Of a DNA stretch of 53,582 nt, positions 1 through 8,497 are shown piece by piece. This DNA comes from DASWIG01 sp965371445. GTDB lineage: Bacteria; Acidobacteriota; Thermoanaerobaculia; Multivoradales; J023. A program made the translations under genes and the position numbers. Under the pieces are notes generated by a model, which was not told where the DNA came from, made no database searches, and saw only the letters and a list, made by a program, of their open reading frames with translations. Positions within the stretch are counted from its first letter, which is position 1. The number at the start of each line of letters is the position of its first letter. The DNA lies in NCBI GenBank assembly GCA_965371445.1, contig CBDUYN010000054.1:1-53582 (forward strand), in the 5' to 3' direction.

Positions 1-906
1 GGCGTGCCCGATGCCGCCGATTCCCGGCCATTGCACGCTTACCGAAAGGACACGCTGCTCCACTGCCTTCATCAACGACCACCGGACCCGGTCGAGCCGC
101 GGGGCCCCCGCCTTGTCGTCACCGAGTCGTATCAGGACCTTGCCCTCAACCCAATGAAAGACTCTACGCAGCCGGCTCCAATCCTCGACGTCCAGGAGCC
201 GGCCCCGGAGCTCGGCAAGGTGCCGGAGGGCCTGCTCGTCGACCGCGGCGTCGCCACCCCGTAGGAAGCAACCGATGAGACCGACGGAGTCACGGAAGAA
301 GAGCTCCGGCATCTCCGGCCTCAGGTTCCTCAACGCCGTGCCCTCGGCGTCCATGGCGAAAGCGTTGTCGCCGCGGAAGAAACGAGCCATCCCCCGCAGG
401 TTCCAGAGGCGTCCGGACGCGGCGTCCGGCGGGAGGCCCGGAAACGGTGGCGGCGCCAAGAGGAGATCTCTCTCGCTCCTGGGCAGCTGCTCGAACGCGT
501 CGGTGATCCGGCAGAGGTCGGCCTCGTAGTCCACCCGGCGGTGCAGGTAGTCGGCCAGACAACTCGCGCAGCAATCCGCCGCTTCCGCCTCGTAGAACTG
601 CAACAGGACCGCCAACCACTCCCGCTTGCCGAGAACGTTGGCCGCGTTGATCTCGACGCCACGGCTCCGGTTGACCAGGTGCCGGTTGCCCGTCCGCCGG
701 GCGAGCTCCACCGCGGCGGAGGAGAACTCGAGCGCGCGGTCAGGCTCCTCGTAGGCCGCGGCGTCGCAGAGGTCGAAAAAGCGCAGACAGAACTCCGGCC
801 CCCAACAGCACGGATCGTCGATGACGCTCCGCGGATCCTTCCGCGCCCGGTTGAGACGGTACGCCATCTGCCGCGGCGTGAGCGTGGAGGAGGACTTGGG
901 AAGCAT
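1..906 (-). CDS. Hypothetical protein, helical TPR-like, runs off the left edge
   Basis: The minus-strand frame is open from an ATG at 906 through base 1 without a stop, so the C-terminus lies outside the window. About 302 residues are visible, beginning MLPKSSSTLTPRQMAYRL. They include a Cys-rich stretch near residue 115 (DCCASCLADYLH) and regularly spaced Leu/Ala-rich helices, which suggests TPR-like repeats. The codon pattern, with strong G/C at third positions, supports this frame over the others. The gene is divergent from the one at 1123. I do not recognise the family. Similar helical proteins often accompany HTH regulators in Acidobacteriota, but nothing here proves that role. Confidence 0.7.
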   Translation of the reverse strand, partial: MLPKSSSTLTPRQMAYRLNRARKDPRSVIDDPCCWGPEFCLRFFDLCDAAAYEEPDRALEFSSAAVELARRTGNRHLVNRSRGVEINAANVLGKREWLAVLLQFYEAEAADCCASCLADYLHRRVDYEADLCRITDAFEQLPRSERDLLLAPPPFPGLPPDAASGRLWNLRGMARFFRGDNAFAMDAEGTALRNLRPEMPELFFRDSVGLIGCFLRGGDAAVDEQALRHLAELRGRLLDVEDWSRLRRVFHWVEGKVLIRLGDDKAGAPRLDRVRWSLMKAVEQRVLSVSVQWPGIGGIGHA

Positions 907-946
907 GGCAGAGGCCCTTTCACCAGGTGATTACGGAGAATGTCCT

Positions 947-960
947 TGCAACATGTTGCA
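947..960. promoter_or_regulatory. 14-bp perfect palindrome between divergent genes
   Basis: TGCAACATGTTGCA is a perfect palindrome sitting 41 bp upstream of the gene that starts at 906 (minus) and 162 bp upstream of the gene at 1123 (plus). Its position between divergent genes suits an operator for a dimeric regulator. No regulator has been linked to it, so the role is inferred. Confidence 0.35.
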
Positions 961-1122
961 CTGCTCGAGCCAGGCCAGTCAAGGGTTTGCGGCCCTGCCG
1001 GACGGGAAAGTTAGCGGAAAAGCGTGTTCGTTCCCCACTTTCCGGCGACGCGGGTTACCTTGAAATGGAACCCGGGGCGAGGCCAAAACGGCGAGCCCCA
1101 AACCACGAAAGGAGTTTTGAAG

Positions 1123-1956
1123 ATGTTGCAGAGAAAGACCTTGAACCAGGACGCGGACTTGAAGTCGCTCTCGTCGTCGCTTCAGCAGTACACGCCGAAG
1201 GCCGTCGAGGGGACTCTGGTGCTCTTGCGTCCCTTCCTGCCGGAGGGCGTGTCGATGCCGGACCTCGCGTTGTTCCTCCAGCTCATGCTGAGCATGCTCA
1301 TCGACTCGGGCACCAAGATGATCGACGCCAACTGGCAACGGCTCGAGATGGACTTGGAGGACTCGAACCTGCGCGACGACCGCGACGGAGCGGTGGGCGG
1401 GCTGCGGCCGAAGGTGTTCCGCATCCGCGACCTCTTCCGCGGTGCCCTGGGTCCGAAGGGACCTCGTCTGCTCGCCCTCGAAGACGGCGTCGAGGAGCTG
1501 CCCACGTTCCTGCTGCACCAGGTGACCTACATCGACACCCGGTTGCGGGAGCCGAAGCTGCTCGACGGCCTGACCCTCTTTTCCCCCCTCGATCCGGTGT
1601 CGCTCGCCGGCCAGCTGGAACCCGAGCTGACGGAGCTGCGCACCTCGGTCAAGGGCCTCAAGGGCGAGCGATCCACAGAAGCGGCGATGCTCGACTTGCG
1701 CGGGGTCCAGGAGGAGAACCGGCACCGCTACGTCAAAGGGGCGAAGATCGTCGAGGGGATCTTCCGTTTCGCCGGCATGGACGAGGAGGCTGACCGCATC
1801 CGGATCGCCCGGCGCAGGAGCCAGACGGCCCTGCCGGACGAAACCAACCCTCCCGACGACGTGCCCCCTGACGTCCTGCCGGTCGACATCGTGCCCCTTG
1901 ATGTCGTGCCCCTCGACGTCGTGCCCCCCGACGCTCAGGAACCCGAGGAGGACTGA
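1123..1956 (+). CDS. Hypothetical protein with repetitive Asp/Val/Pro tail
   Basis: This encodes a 277-aa protein. The start chosen is the ATG at 1123 because AAAGGAG lies about 9 bp upstream; the frame stays open further upstream but without a better start. The first 230 residues are a mixed helical region with no motif I can name. The last 30 residues are a degenerate repeat (for example DIVPLDVVPLDVVPPD) produced by short tandem DNA units around 1846-1935, ending in an acidic EPEED. A strong intrinsic terminator follows. Function is unknown; no signal peptide or membrane segment is evident. Confidence 0.75.
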   Translation: MLQRKTLNQDADLKSLSSSLQQYTPKAVEGTLVLLRPFLPEGVSMPDLALFLQLMLSMLIDSGTKMIDANWQRLEMDLEDSNLRDDRDGAVGGLRPKVFRIRDLFRGALGPKGPRLLALEDGVEELPTFLLHQVTYIDTRLREPKLLDGLTLFSPLDPVSLAGQLEPELTELRTSVKGLKGERSTEAAMLDLRGVQEENRHRYVKGAKIVEGIFRFAGMDEEADRIRIARRRSQTALPDETNPPDDVPPDVLPVDIVPLDVVPLDVVPPDAQEPEED

Positions 1957-1987
1957 CCGCTTCCTCCGGTCCCCACCGTAGAACCCT

Positions 1988-2020
1988 GCCCCCTCTCCCT
2001 CGCGGGAGAGGGGGCTTTTT
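1988..2020 (+). terminator. Intrinsic terminator
   Basis: A GC-rich stem (GCCCCCTCTCCC paired with GGGAGAGGGGGC) with a short TCGC-type loop is followed directly by TTTTT at 2016-2020. It ends the transcript of the gene at 1123-1956. Confidence 0.85.
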
Positions 2021-2044
2021 GTAGAGGGTACGGGACGGGGCATG

Positions 2045-2368
2045 TCATTCGCTCCCGAGTCCGTAGAGCCTGGCGAAGAAACTCTTCGGGGAGACGTCGA
2101 GAACTTGGAGGATCCCGAGCAGTTCGTGCATCAGGAATTCGCTCCCTGGCTCTTGAAGAACATCGCGCAGCTCCGTCTCGCTCATGCCGGCACGCCGGGC
2201 GACGGCTCGATGGCTGAAGTCTGATTCATCTACGTAGTCTCGAAGGAGCGCCCCGGTCCGCTCCATCTCCTGACGTCGCCTTTGCCCGGTCTTGCGGGCG
2301 GAGTCGGCTGCGTTGGTCGGGGCCGGCCGCTCGCGCGGCGTGGCCCAGGTTCTGCCATTTCCGGACAT
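2045..2368 (-). CDS. XRE-like helix-turn-helix protein
   Basis: The protein has 107 aa. The ATG at 2368 is preferred over an in-frame ATG 21 codons upstream because AGGAGGT sits 5-6 bp before it. After a charged linker, the C-terminal 60 residues read like a lambda-repressor-type HTH: DFSHRAVARRAGMSETELRD forms helices 1-3, followed by a helix and a short tail. This indicates a DNA-binding regulator or a chaperone-like HTH protein. It is divergent from the arginine deiminase gene, with about 265 bp of shared upstream DNA, so it could regulate that gene; this is inference. Confidence 0.75.
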   Translation of the reverse strand: MSGNGRTWATPRERPAPTNAADSARKTGQRRRQEMERTGALLRDYVDESDFSHRAVARRAGMSETELRDVLQEPGSEFLMHELLGILQVLDVSPKSFFARLYGLGSE

Positions 2369-2559
2369 GAGAGACCTCCTGGCGGCCATCTTCGCAACTC
2401 CGCCAGGCCTCGCTCGGGGGATCTTCGGCAAAAAGGCGGGCAGATCTCCTGTGTCGTTTCAGGAAAATCCCCGGTCGACGGGTGTTTTTTTCTGAACAGT
2501 CTGCCCCTCCGGCGGCGATCGGCGCCCGACCCTTCCCGAGATCGTCTTCGCTCGGAGAG

Positions 2560-2568
2560 TGCTACAAT
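2560..2568 (+). promoter_or_regulatory. Extended -10 promoter candidate for arcA
   Basis: TGCTACAAT is an extended -10 element (TGn followed by TACAAT). No good -35 hexamer lies at the right distance, as is common for extended -10 promoters. The predicted start near 2575 gives a 5' leader of about 60 nt before the ATG at 2636. Confidence 0.4.
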
Positions 2569-2635
2569 CCGCCGCCCGGGCTCAGGAGAGGCCGGCCAAC
2601 GTCCCCCGAGAAACTCCGAGAGGCTCCCGCCCGTC

Positions 2636-3901
2636 ATGAAGTTCCAGGTCCAGTCCGAGATCGGCCGCCTGCGCCGGGTCCTGATCCACCGTCCGGGTGA
2701 CGAGATCGACTGGATGGCGCCCGTCATGATGGAGCGCCTGCTCTTTGACGACATCCTGGACGGCCGGCTCGCCCGGCGCGAGCACGACGCCTTTCGCCAG
2801 GTGCTCGTCGCCGCAGGCGTCGAGGTGCTCGACCCGGCGGAGCTGCTCGTCGAGAGCCTCAAAGACGAGGCCGTCCGCCAGCGGCTCCTGGAGCGGTTGG
2901 AGGGCAAGTACGGCGTCGAGAAGGGGGTGGTCTCGGAGCTCGGCGAGATGGCACCGCCGGCTCTCGCCGCGACGCTTCTCGCGGGGCTGCGCGCCGCCGA
3001 CCCGCATCCCGTCGAGCGTTCCTCGAGCTTCTACCGCCTCGAGCCGGTCCCCAACTACTTCTTTCAGCGCGACCCGCAGGTCGTCCTGGGCGAGAGGGTC
3101 CTGATCTCGTCGATGGCGACGGCGGCGCGCGAGCGCGAGCCGCTTCTGGCCCAGACGATCTTCGAGAGCCATCCGGCGCTCCAGGGCTGGGAGGACCTCT
3201 TCCACCTCGACGGGCCCGGCGACGAGCCGATTCGCCGTCCCCACATCGAAGGCGGCGACGTCCTGGTGCCGAGCCCCGAGGTCCTCCTCGTGGGGGTGAG
3301 CGAGCGCACGGACCGCTGGGGCGTCGAGGCCCTGGCCCGGTACCTGCGCCGGCAGGAGACCTCGTTCAAATACATCGTCGTCGTCGAGATCCCGCGCCGG
3401 CGCTCCTACATGCACCTCGACACGGTCTTCACCTTCGTCGACCGCCACCACGCCCTCGCCTTCCTGCCGGCCGTCGCGCCGGGCGGTCCCGACGTGGGGC
3501 ACGTGAGCCTGGTCGAGATCGAAGCGCCGAAGCTCGCCTACACGGTCTGCGACGACTTGCCCCAGACCTTAAAGGAGCTCGGCCTCGAAGTGGAGCTCAT
3601 CCCCTGCGGCGGACGCGAAAGCCTGATCGGCCAGCAGCGCGAGCAGTGGACCGACGGCGCCAACGCCTTTGCCATCGCCCCGGGGGTCGTCGTCCTCTAC
3701 CGGCGCAACCGCGCGACGATCGAGGAGCTCGGGCGCCGCGGCTTCCGGATCGTCCGCGAGGAGGAGGTGCTCGCCGGGGAGACCGAGGTCCTGGGTCACG
3801 GACCGACTGTCGTCAGCCTCCTCGGTCACGAGCTCTCCCGGGCCCGCGGCGGGCCGCGTTGTATGACGATGCCTTTGCTGCGCGACCCCCTCGACCCATG
3901 A
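2636..3901 (+). CDS. arcA: Arginine deiminase
   Basis: The 421-aa length is typical for ArcA, which hydrolyses L-arginine to citrulline and ammonia. Family landmarks are in order: the RVLIHRPGDE start (residues 14-23), FFQRDP (142-147), HIEGGD (203-208), MHLDTVF with the catalytic His (259-265), and the nucleophilic Cys at about 409 in RCMTMPL. The ATG at 2636 is the first start that places the conserved N-terminus correctly. No arcB, arcC or arcD genes are adjacent, so the full arginine fermentation pathway is not encoded here. The enzyme may serve acid tolerance or nitrogen scavenging. The upstream HTH gene is divergent. Confidence 0.93.
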   Translation: MKFQVQSEIGRLRRVLIHRPGDEIDWMAPVMMERLLFDDILDGRLARREHDAFRQVLVAAGVEVLDPAELLVESLKDEAVRQRLLERLEGKYGVEKGVVSELGEMAPPALAATLLAGLRAADPHPVERSSSFYRLEPVPNYFFQRDPQVVLGERVLISSMATAAREREPLLAQTIFESHPALQGWEDLFHLDGPGDEPIRRPHIEGGDVLVPSPEVLLVGVSERTDRWGVEALARYLRRQETSFKYIVVVEIPRRRSYMHLDTVFTFVDRHHALAFLPAVAPGGPDVGHVSLVEIEAPKLAYTVCDDLPQTLKELGLEVELIPCGGRESLIGQQREQWTDGANAFAIAPGVVVLYRRNRATIEELGRRGFRIVREEEVLAGETEVLGHGPTVVSLLGHELSRARGGPRCMTMPLLRDPLDP

Positions 3902-3973
3902 CGTGTGACGAGAATCGGCCTACGCTCGAATTTCCCTGCTATCATCCCGATCCGGACTGGTAGGTTTGCGTCC

Positions 3974-5749
3974 ATGCTCAGACTGCGCTTCATCATGGAC
4001 GGAGAGGAGCGGACCGTCCCCCTCTCCGGCCCCGAGATCCGTCTCGGCCGTAGCGGCGACAACGAGGTCGTGCTGCCCGACTACTCGGTGTCGCGGCGTC
4101 ATGCGGTGCTGCGTCCCGACAGCGGCGGGGTGTGGCACGTCCACGACATGAAGTCGACCAACGGCGTGCAATTAAACGGCGCCGACGTCCAGCGGGCGCC
4201 GATTCGTTTCGGCGATCTCTTGAAGGTCGGCGTTTTCGAGCTGCGCGTCGAGGACGAGGAGGGCTCGGCGACGAGCGTCCTGGAAGACGAGGCGAGCCCG
4301 GGCGGGGCCTTTGCCCCTCCCGGTCCGGCCTTGGCGGCGACCACGCCGCTGCCGGACGAGTCGATCTTGGCGAAGCTCAAGCCGCTCCCCGGCGGCGCGG
4401 CCGCCGCCCAGACCCAGCAGTCGGTGATCTCGAATGCCACTATCGTCCGCTCTCTGAAGGAGTTCACCGCCGACTACGGCCTCGATCCCCAGGCCGCCCC
4501 GGCGGGGCGCGAGCCCTCCGACGCCCGGCTCGACAAGCGCAAGGCCCTCGACGAGGCCTACGGTACCCACCTCTTCGGCTTCCTCACCCGCCTGGCGCGG
4601 CTTTTGATCACCGCCGACTCGATCGACGTCGTCAACGAGCGGGTGCTGGAGATCGCCTTCGACGCCCTGCCCGTCGACCGCGGCTTCATCCTGCTGCTCG
4701 ACGAGGCGAGCGGCGAGCTGGTCTGCGAGGTGGTGCGGATCAAGGACCGCGTCGAGTTCCGACCGCGCAGCGAGGTGCCGATCTCGCGCACCATGCTCGA
4801 ATCGGTGATGAACGAGCGGGTGGCGCTCCTGACCTACGACGCGCTCTCCGACCAACGCCTCGCCGGCACGGAGTCCGTCCGCATCCACCAGATCCGCGCC
4901 GCCATGTGCGCGCCCCTGTGGTCGGGGGATAACATCATCGGCGTCATGCAGCTCGACACGCCGCACCACGCCGGTAGCTTCACGGAGCCCGACGTCGACC
5001 TCCTGACCACCCTGGCCAACTACTGTGCGGTGGCGATCGAGCGCATCCGCAACGCCCAGAAAGTCGACTTCGAGCGCCAGGTCCGGAGCCGCCTCGAGCG
5101 CTACCACTCGCCGGTCGTCATCGAGGAGGTCATGCAGGAGGCCGACGAGGGCGAGGAGGACCGGCGCCGCTTGAAACGAGCGGAAGCGACCGTGCTCTTT
5201 GCCGACATCGTCGGTTTCACCGCCTACTCCGAAAACGCCGAGCCCGAGGAGGTGGCCGAGCTCATGGAAGGCTACTTCACCTACGCCGTGGAGGAGATCT
5301 TCAGCGCCGGCGGCACCCTCGACAAGTTCATCGGCGACTGCGTGATGGCCTTTTTCGGCGCTCCCGTGGCGCAGGAGGACCACGCGGTGCGGGCGGTCGA
5401 GGCCGCGGTGCGCATCTCCGACGCCCTCGACGAGTGGAACGCCGAGCGCGCCGAGCACGGCCTAGCTGCGATCCAGACCCGCGTCGGCATCAACAGCGGC
5501 CCGGTGGTGGTCGGCGACATCGGCTCGAAACGCCGCGTCGACTACACGGTGCTCGGCAACACGGTCAACGTCGCCTCCCGCCTCGAGGAAAAGGTCGCCA
5601 AGCCCGGCGACATCGTGATCGGCGAGAGCACCCACCGCTTGATCGGCGACAAGTTCCTCACCGAGGCCCTGCCCCCCCTCCGGCTCAAAGGGCTCAGGCA
5701 GGTGACCACCGCCTACCGCGTCTTGCGCAAGCAGGCGTCCCAGCCGTGA
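3974..5749 (+). CDS. FHA-GAF-class III nucleotide cyclase
   Basis: This 591-aa signalling protein has three modules. Residues 1-96 are an FHA phosphothreonine-binding domain (GRSGDN near 25-30, SVSRRH 38-43, STNG 61-64). A GAF sensor domain covers about 205-365. The C-terminal 190 residues are a class III adenylate/guanylate cyclase catalytic domain with both metal-binding Asp motifs (FADIVGFT and GDCVMAFFG) and the LGNTVNVASRLE helix. It probably makes cAMP or cGMP in response to a GAF ligand and phospho-partner binding. An earlier in-frame ATG at 3905 would add 23 unrelated residues, so 3974 is preferred. Its stop overlaps the next start (GTGA), implying translational coupling. Confidence 0.93.
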   Translation: MLRLRFIMDGEERTVPLSGPEIRLGRSGDNEVVLPDYSVSRRHAVLRPDSGGVWHVHDMKSTNGVQLNGADVQRAPIRFGDLLKVGVFELRVEDEEGSATSVLEDEASPGGAFAPPGPALAATTPLPDESILAKLKPLPGGAAAAQTQQSVISNATIVRSLKEFTADYGLDPQAAPAGREPSDARLDKRKALDEAYGTHLFGFLTRLARLLITADSIDVVNERVLEIAFDALPVDRGFILLLDEASGELVCEVVRIKDRVEFRPRSEVPISRTMLESVMNERVALLTYDALSDQRLAGTESVRIHQIRAAMCAPLWSGDNIIGVMQLDTPHHAGSFTEPDVDLLTTLANYCAVAIERIRNAQKVDFERQVRSRLERYHSPVVIEEVMQEADEGEEDRRRLKRAEATVLFADIVGFTAYSENAEPEEVAELMEGYFTYAVEEIFSAGGTLDKFIGDCVMAFFGAPVAQEDHAVRAVEAAVRISDALDEWNAERAEHGLAAIQTRVGINSGPVVVGDIGSKRRVDYTVLGNTVNVASRLEEKVAKPGDIVIGESTHRLIGDKFLTEALPPLRLKGLRQVTTAYRVLRKQASQP

Positions 5750-6333
5750 GCTCTCCGCCCCGCTTCACCCTCGTCACCGGCAACCGCAACAAGCTCCTCG
5801 AGGCCGAGCGGATCCTCGGCTTCCAGGTAGACGCGTTCGAGCTGGAGCTGCCGGAGATCCAGTCGCTCGACCTCCACGAGGTGCTCCGCGGCAAGGGCGA
5901 GGAAGCCTGGCGGCGGCTCGGCCGCGCCATCGTCGTCGAGGAGACGGGCCTCTACCTCCCCGCCTTCGGCGGTTTCCCGGGACCGCTGGTCAAGTGGATG
6001 CTCGAGGCCGTCGGACCCGAGGGGATTGCGCGTTCGGTCCATGCGCTGGGCGATCCCCGCGCCACCGCCCGCTGCGCGCTCCTCTACCGCGACACGGAAA
6101 GGGAGCTCATCGCCGACGGCAAGGCCTCGGGGCACCTGGTCCTCGAGGCGCGCGGCAGCGAGGGCTTCGGCTGGGACCCGGTCTTCGTCCCGGAAGAGCA
6201 CGAGGTGACCTACGCCGAGCTGCCGCCGGAAAGGAAGGACGAGATCGGTCACCGCGGCCGTGCCTGGCGCCGCCTCCAGGACCTGCTGGCCGGCCAGTCC
6301 TTTCGGCTTGCCCCGCACCGCGCCAGGGCATAG
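5746..6333 (+). CDS. rdgB: XTP/dITP pyrophosphatase, RdgB/HAM1 family
   Basis: This 195-aa protein starts at a GTG overlapping the cyclase stop by 4 bp. Family landmarks are the N-terminal TGNRNKLLEAERIL nucleotide-binding loop, EETGLYLPAFGGFPGPLVKW, and the signature GFGWDPVFVPEE, followed by a basic tail (KDEIGHRGRAW) in place of the usual S-HR motif. The enzyme removes non-canonical purine nucleotides (dITP, XTP) from the pool. The substrate-loop spacing is somewhat divergent, so it may belong to the wider non-canonical NTPase family rather than being strict RdgB. Confidence 0.85.
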   Translation: MSSPPRFTLVTGNRNKLLEAERILGFQVDAFELELPEIQSLDLHEVLRGKGEEAWRRLGRAIVVEETGLYLPAFGGFPGPLVKWMLEAVGPEGIARSVHALGDPRATARCALLYRDTERELIADGKASGHLVLEARGSEGFGWDPVFVPEEHEVTYAELPPERKDEIGHRGRAWRRLQDLLAGQSFRLAPHRARA

Positions 6334-6375
6334 GCTTTCGGGAGCCAGTCCAACCACGTGCAAGGAGACGATTCG

Positions 6376-7149
6376 ATGGAGCTTCCAGAAGGAACCGTGG
6401 CGCTCGTCACCGGCGGCGGCAGCGGCATTGGCAGAGGGATCGCGGAGGCCTTTGCGGAGGCCGGAGCGGCGGTGGCTTTGACGGGGCGGCGGGGCGACGT
6501 CATCGCGGCGGCGGCGGCGGAGATCCGAACGAACGGCGGCCGGGCGTTGGCCGTCCAGGGCGACGTGGGGCGCGAGGACGACGCCCGGCGCATGGTCGAG
6601 GTGACGGTGCGCGAGCTTGGAACGCTTCACGTCCTGGTCAACAACGCCGGGATCGCGCGCGGCGGACCGATCGGCGAGATGTCCTCCGCGGACGTCGACG
6701 CCTTGATCGACGTCGACCTCAAAGGGCCGATTTGGATGGTACGCGCGGCCCTTGAGCCCCTGCGCTCCCACAAGGAGGGGGGGAGGGCGGCCGTCGTCAA
6801 CGTCTCCTCTTCGGTCACCCACTCGGCGGCGCCCAACTTCGCGGTCTACTCGGCGGCCAAGGCCGGCCTCGACATGTTGACCCGCTGTCTTGCCCGGGAC
6901 CTCGCGGCCGACGGCATCCGGGTCAACGCGATTTGCCCCGGCGTGGTGGAGACGCCAATTTTCGAGACCATGATGCCGAAGCCGGCGGTGGGCCGGGCGC
7001 TCCGGCAATTCAGCCGCCAGACGCCGCTCGGCCGGGTGGGCCAGCCGTCGGACATCGCGCGTCTGGCGCTTTTCCTCGCCAGCCGCGAGAGCGCCTGGAT
7101 GACCGGTGCCGTCGTGCCGCTCGACGGCGGGCTGAGCCTGGTGGGATAG
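6376..7149 (+). CDS. SDR-family oxidoreductase (FabG-like)
   Basis: The 257-aa length matches classical short-chain dehydrogenases. The NAD(P) motif TGGGSGIG is near residue 12, NNAG near 91, the catalytic Ser lies in NVSSSVTH, and the Tyr-Lys pair is in YSAAK. PG..T-like NAICPGVVETP follows, and the C-terminus carries the usual G.V..DGG. The ATG at 6376 has AAGGAG 8 bp upstream, preferred to the ATG at 6358. The substrate cannot be told from sequence; 3-oxoacyl-ACP, sugar or steroid substrates are all possible. Confidence 0.9.
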   Translation: MELPEGTVALVTGGGSGIGRGIAEAFAEAGAAVALTGRRGDVIAAAAAEIRTNGGRALAVQGDVGREDDARRMVEVTVRELGTLHVLVNNAGIARGGPIGEMSSADVDALIDVDLKGPIWMVRAALEPLRSHKEGGRAAVVNVSSSVTHSAAPNFAVYSAAKAGLDMLTRCLARDLAADGIRVNAICPGVVETPIFETMMPKPAVGRALRQFSRQTPLGRVGQPSDIARLALFLASRESAWMTGAVVPLDGGLSLVG

Positions 7150-7225
7150 AAGGAGGATTTCCCCACGGAGGCGTCGTGTGGCATAGAATCGAAAGCTGCG
7201 AATCAGCCGCAGAGGAGAACCGACG

Positions 7226-8356
7226 GTGACGGACATCACGGATCCCGCCAAACCAGCCGCTCCGAGGGCTCCCCAGAGCGAGACTCCCGGGCAGCAATCC
7301 CGCCTGTCCAAAGAGGAGCGCCGGGCCCTTCTGGCCCGTATCGAGCGGGAAGCGATCCGCGGCCGTGCGGAGACCCACGAGAAGATCCTGCAGCGGGCCG
7401 AGCAGGCCCTCCAGGACGGCAACCGCGAGCAGGCGAAGCGCCTCGCGGACCACCTGGACAAGACCAACCCCAACCTCCAGGGGCTCGCGGAGCTGCGTCA
7501 GAAGCTTCAGAGTGCAGAAAAGGTCGACAAGCAACGCGCCAACGTCAAGAAGGCCGAGGAGATGCTCTTGCGCTACGTCCAGGAGCGCCGCAAGCAGGCG
7601 GCGGAGCTCGCCCTGGAGGCCCTGAGCGAGGTCGCGCCGGAGCACCCGCGCCTCGACGAGCTCAAGATCTGGGTCCAGGACCTCGACGAGGAAGCGGCCT
7701 ATCTGCACCGCCTCGACGCCGAGCTCGAGAACGGCCGTACGGCCCTCCAGACCGGCGACCTTGAAGCGGCCCGCCGGCATCTCAAGTCCCTGCAGGAGCT
7801 CGACCCCCACGCCACCGCCACGGCGCTCATGGCGAGCGACCTCGACCGCGCCCAGCGCGGCCAGGCGGCGAGCGCCGACATCGAGTCGATCAAGAAGCGC
7901 TTTGACGGCCTGCTGCGGGACCTGCGGATCGAGGAAGCGGAAGCCGAGCTCGAGCGCCTGGCGGCCCACGAGCTCCCCAAGATCACTTTTGACCAGCTGC
8001 GCCTGCGCCTCGACCAGGCACGCGCCGGCCGGCGCGACCAGCAGGAGCTGGGAGCCTTCGAGGCGGGCCTTGCCGAGCACCTCGCGGCAGGACGCTGGCA
8101 CGACGCGCGCGACGTTGCTCAACGCCTCGGACAGCGATTCAAGGGCCACCCGCGGGCGGCCGCCATGTTCCACGAGGTCAACCAGCTGGAAGCCGAAGAA
8201 CGGCGCCAGGAGTCGATCCGCCAGGGGAGAGAAACCCTGGAGCGGTTCATCGTCCAGGGCCTTCGCCAGGACGCGGAGCTCGCCCTGAAGCTCCTCCAGG
8301 GCAAGATCGATCCCGAACAGCTGGCCCGCTACGAAGAGCGTATACGGACTCTTTGA
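7226..8356 (+). CDS. Hypothetical coiled-coil/TPR-like protein
   Basis: This 376-aa protein is almost entirely helical and highly charged (Glu, Arg, Lys, Gln, Ala). It starts at a GTG with AGAGGAG about 9 bp upstream. Paired helices such as LEAARRHLKSLQELDPH look like TPR or alpha-solenoid repeats, with coiled-coil heptads between. There is no signal peptide or membrane segment, so it is probably cytoplasmic. A possible -10 (TAGAAT, 7184-7189) lies upstream. The function is unknown; scaffolding or protein interaction is a guess from composition. Confidence 0.8.
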   Translation: MTDITDPAKPAAPRAPQSETPGQQSRLSKEERRALLARIEREAIRGRAETHEKILQRAEQALQDGNREQAKRLADHLDKTNPNLQGLAELRQKLQSAEKVDKQRANVKKAEEMLLRYVQERRKQAAELALEALSEVAPEHPRLDELKIWVQDLDEEAAYLHRLDAELENGRTALQTGDLEAARRHLKSLQELDPHATATALMASDLDRAQRGQAASADIESIKKRFDGLLRDLRIEEAEAELERLAAHELPKITFDQLRLRLDQARAGRRDQQELGAFEAGLAEHLAAGRWHDARDVAQRLGQRFKGHPRAAAMFHEVNQLEAEERRQESIRQGRETLERFIVQGLRQDAELALKLLQGKIDPEQLARYEERIRTL

Positions 8357-8365
8357 GCGGCCGGT

Positions 8366-8446
8366 TCAGCGTCCGGCTGCGGCGAGGGCCGCCCGCCACT
8401 GCTCGACGCGAATGGGCTTCGAGAGTTTCTCGTCGGGACCGCCGAG
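8366..8446 (-). pseudogene. Fragment of a response-regulator receiver C-terminus
   Basis: On the minus strand a frame ending at a TGA (8366-8368) reads GPDEKLSKPIRVEQWRAALA. This is the Lys-Pro loop and last helix of a CheY-like receiver domain. Nothing resembling the rest of the domain is found upstream, so it looks like the tail of a deleted gene. Confidence 0.4.
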
Positions 8447-8452
8447 CCCGGA

Positions 8453-8489
8453 TGTCCTGCCGCCTACCCCTCTCGGAGACGGCAGGACA
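8453..8489. repeat. Inverted repeat, hairpin-forming
   Basis: TGTCCTGCCG (8453-8462) pairs perfectly with CGGCAGGACA (8480-8489) around a 17-nt loop. It lies between the stop of the helical protein at 8356 and the minus-strand ORF ending at 8498. There is no T-run on either side, so it is not a canonical terminator. Confidence 0.5.
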
Positions 8490-8497
8490 CCCGGCCG

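Noticed and set aside
8453..8489. Terminator for the gene ending at 8356
   Set aside because: The stem is good but it is about 100 bp downstream and has no T-run on either strand.
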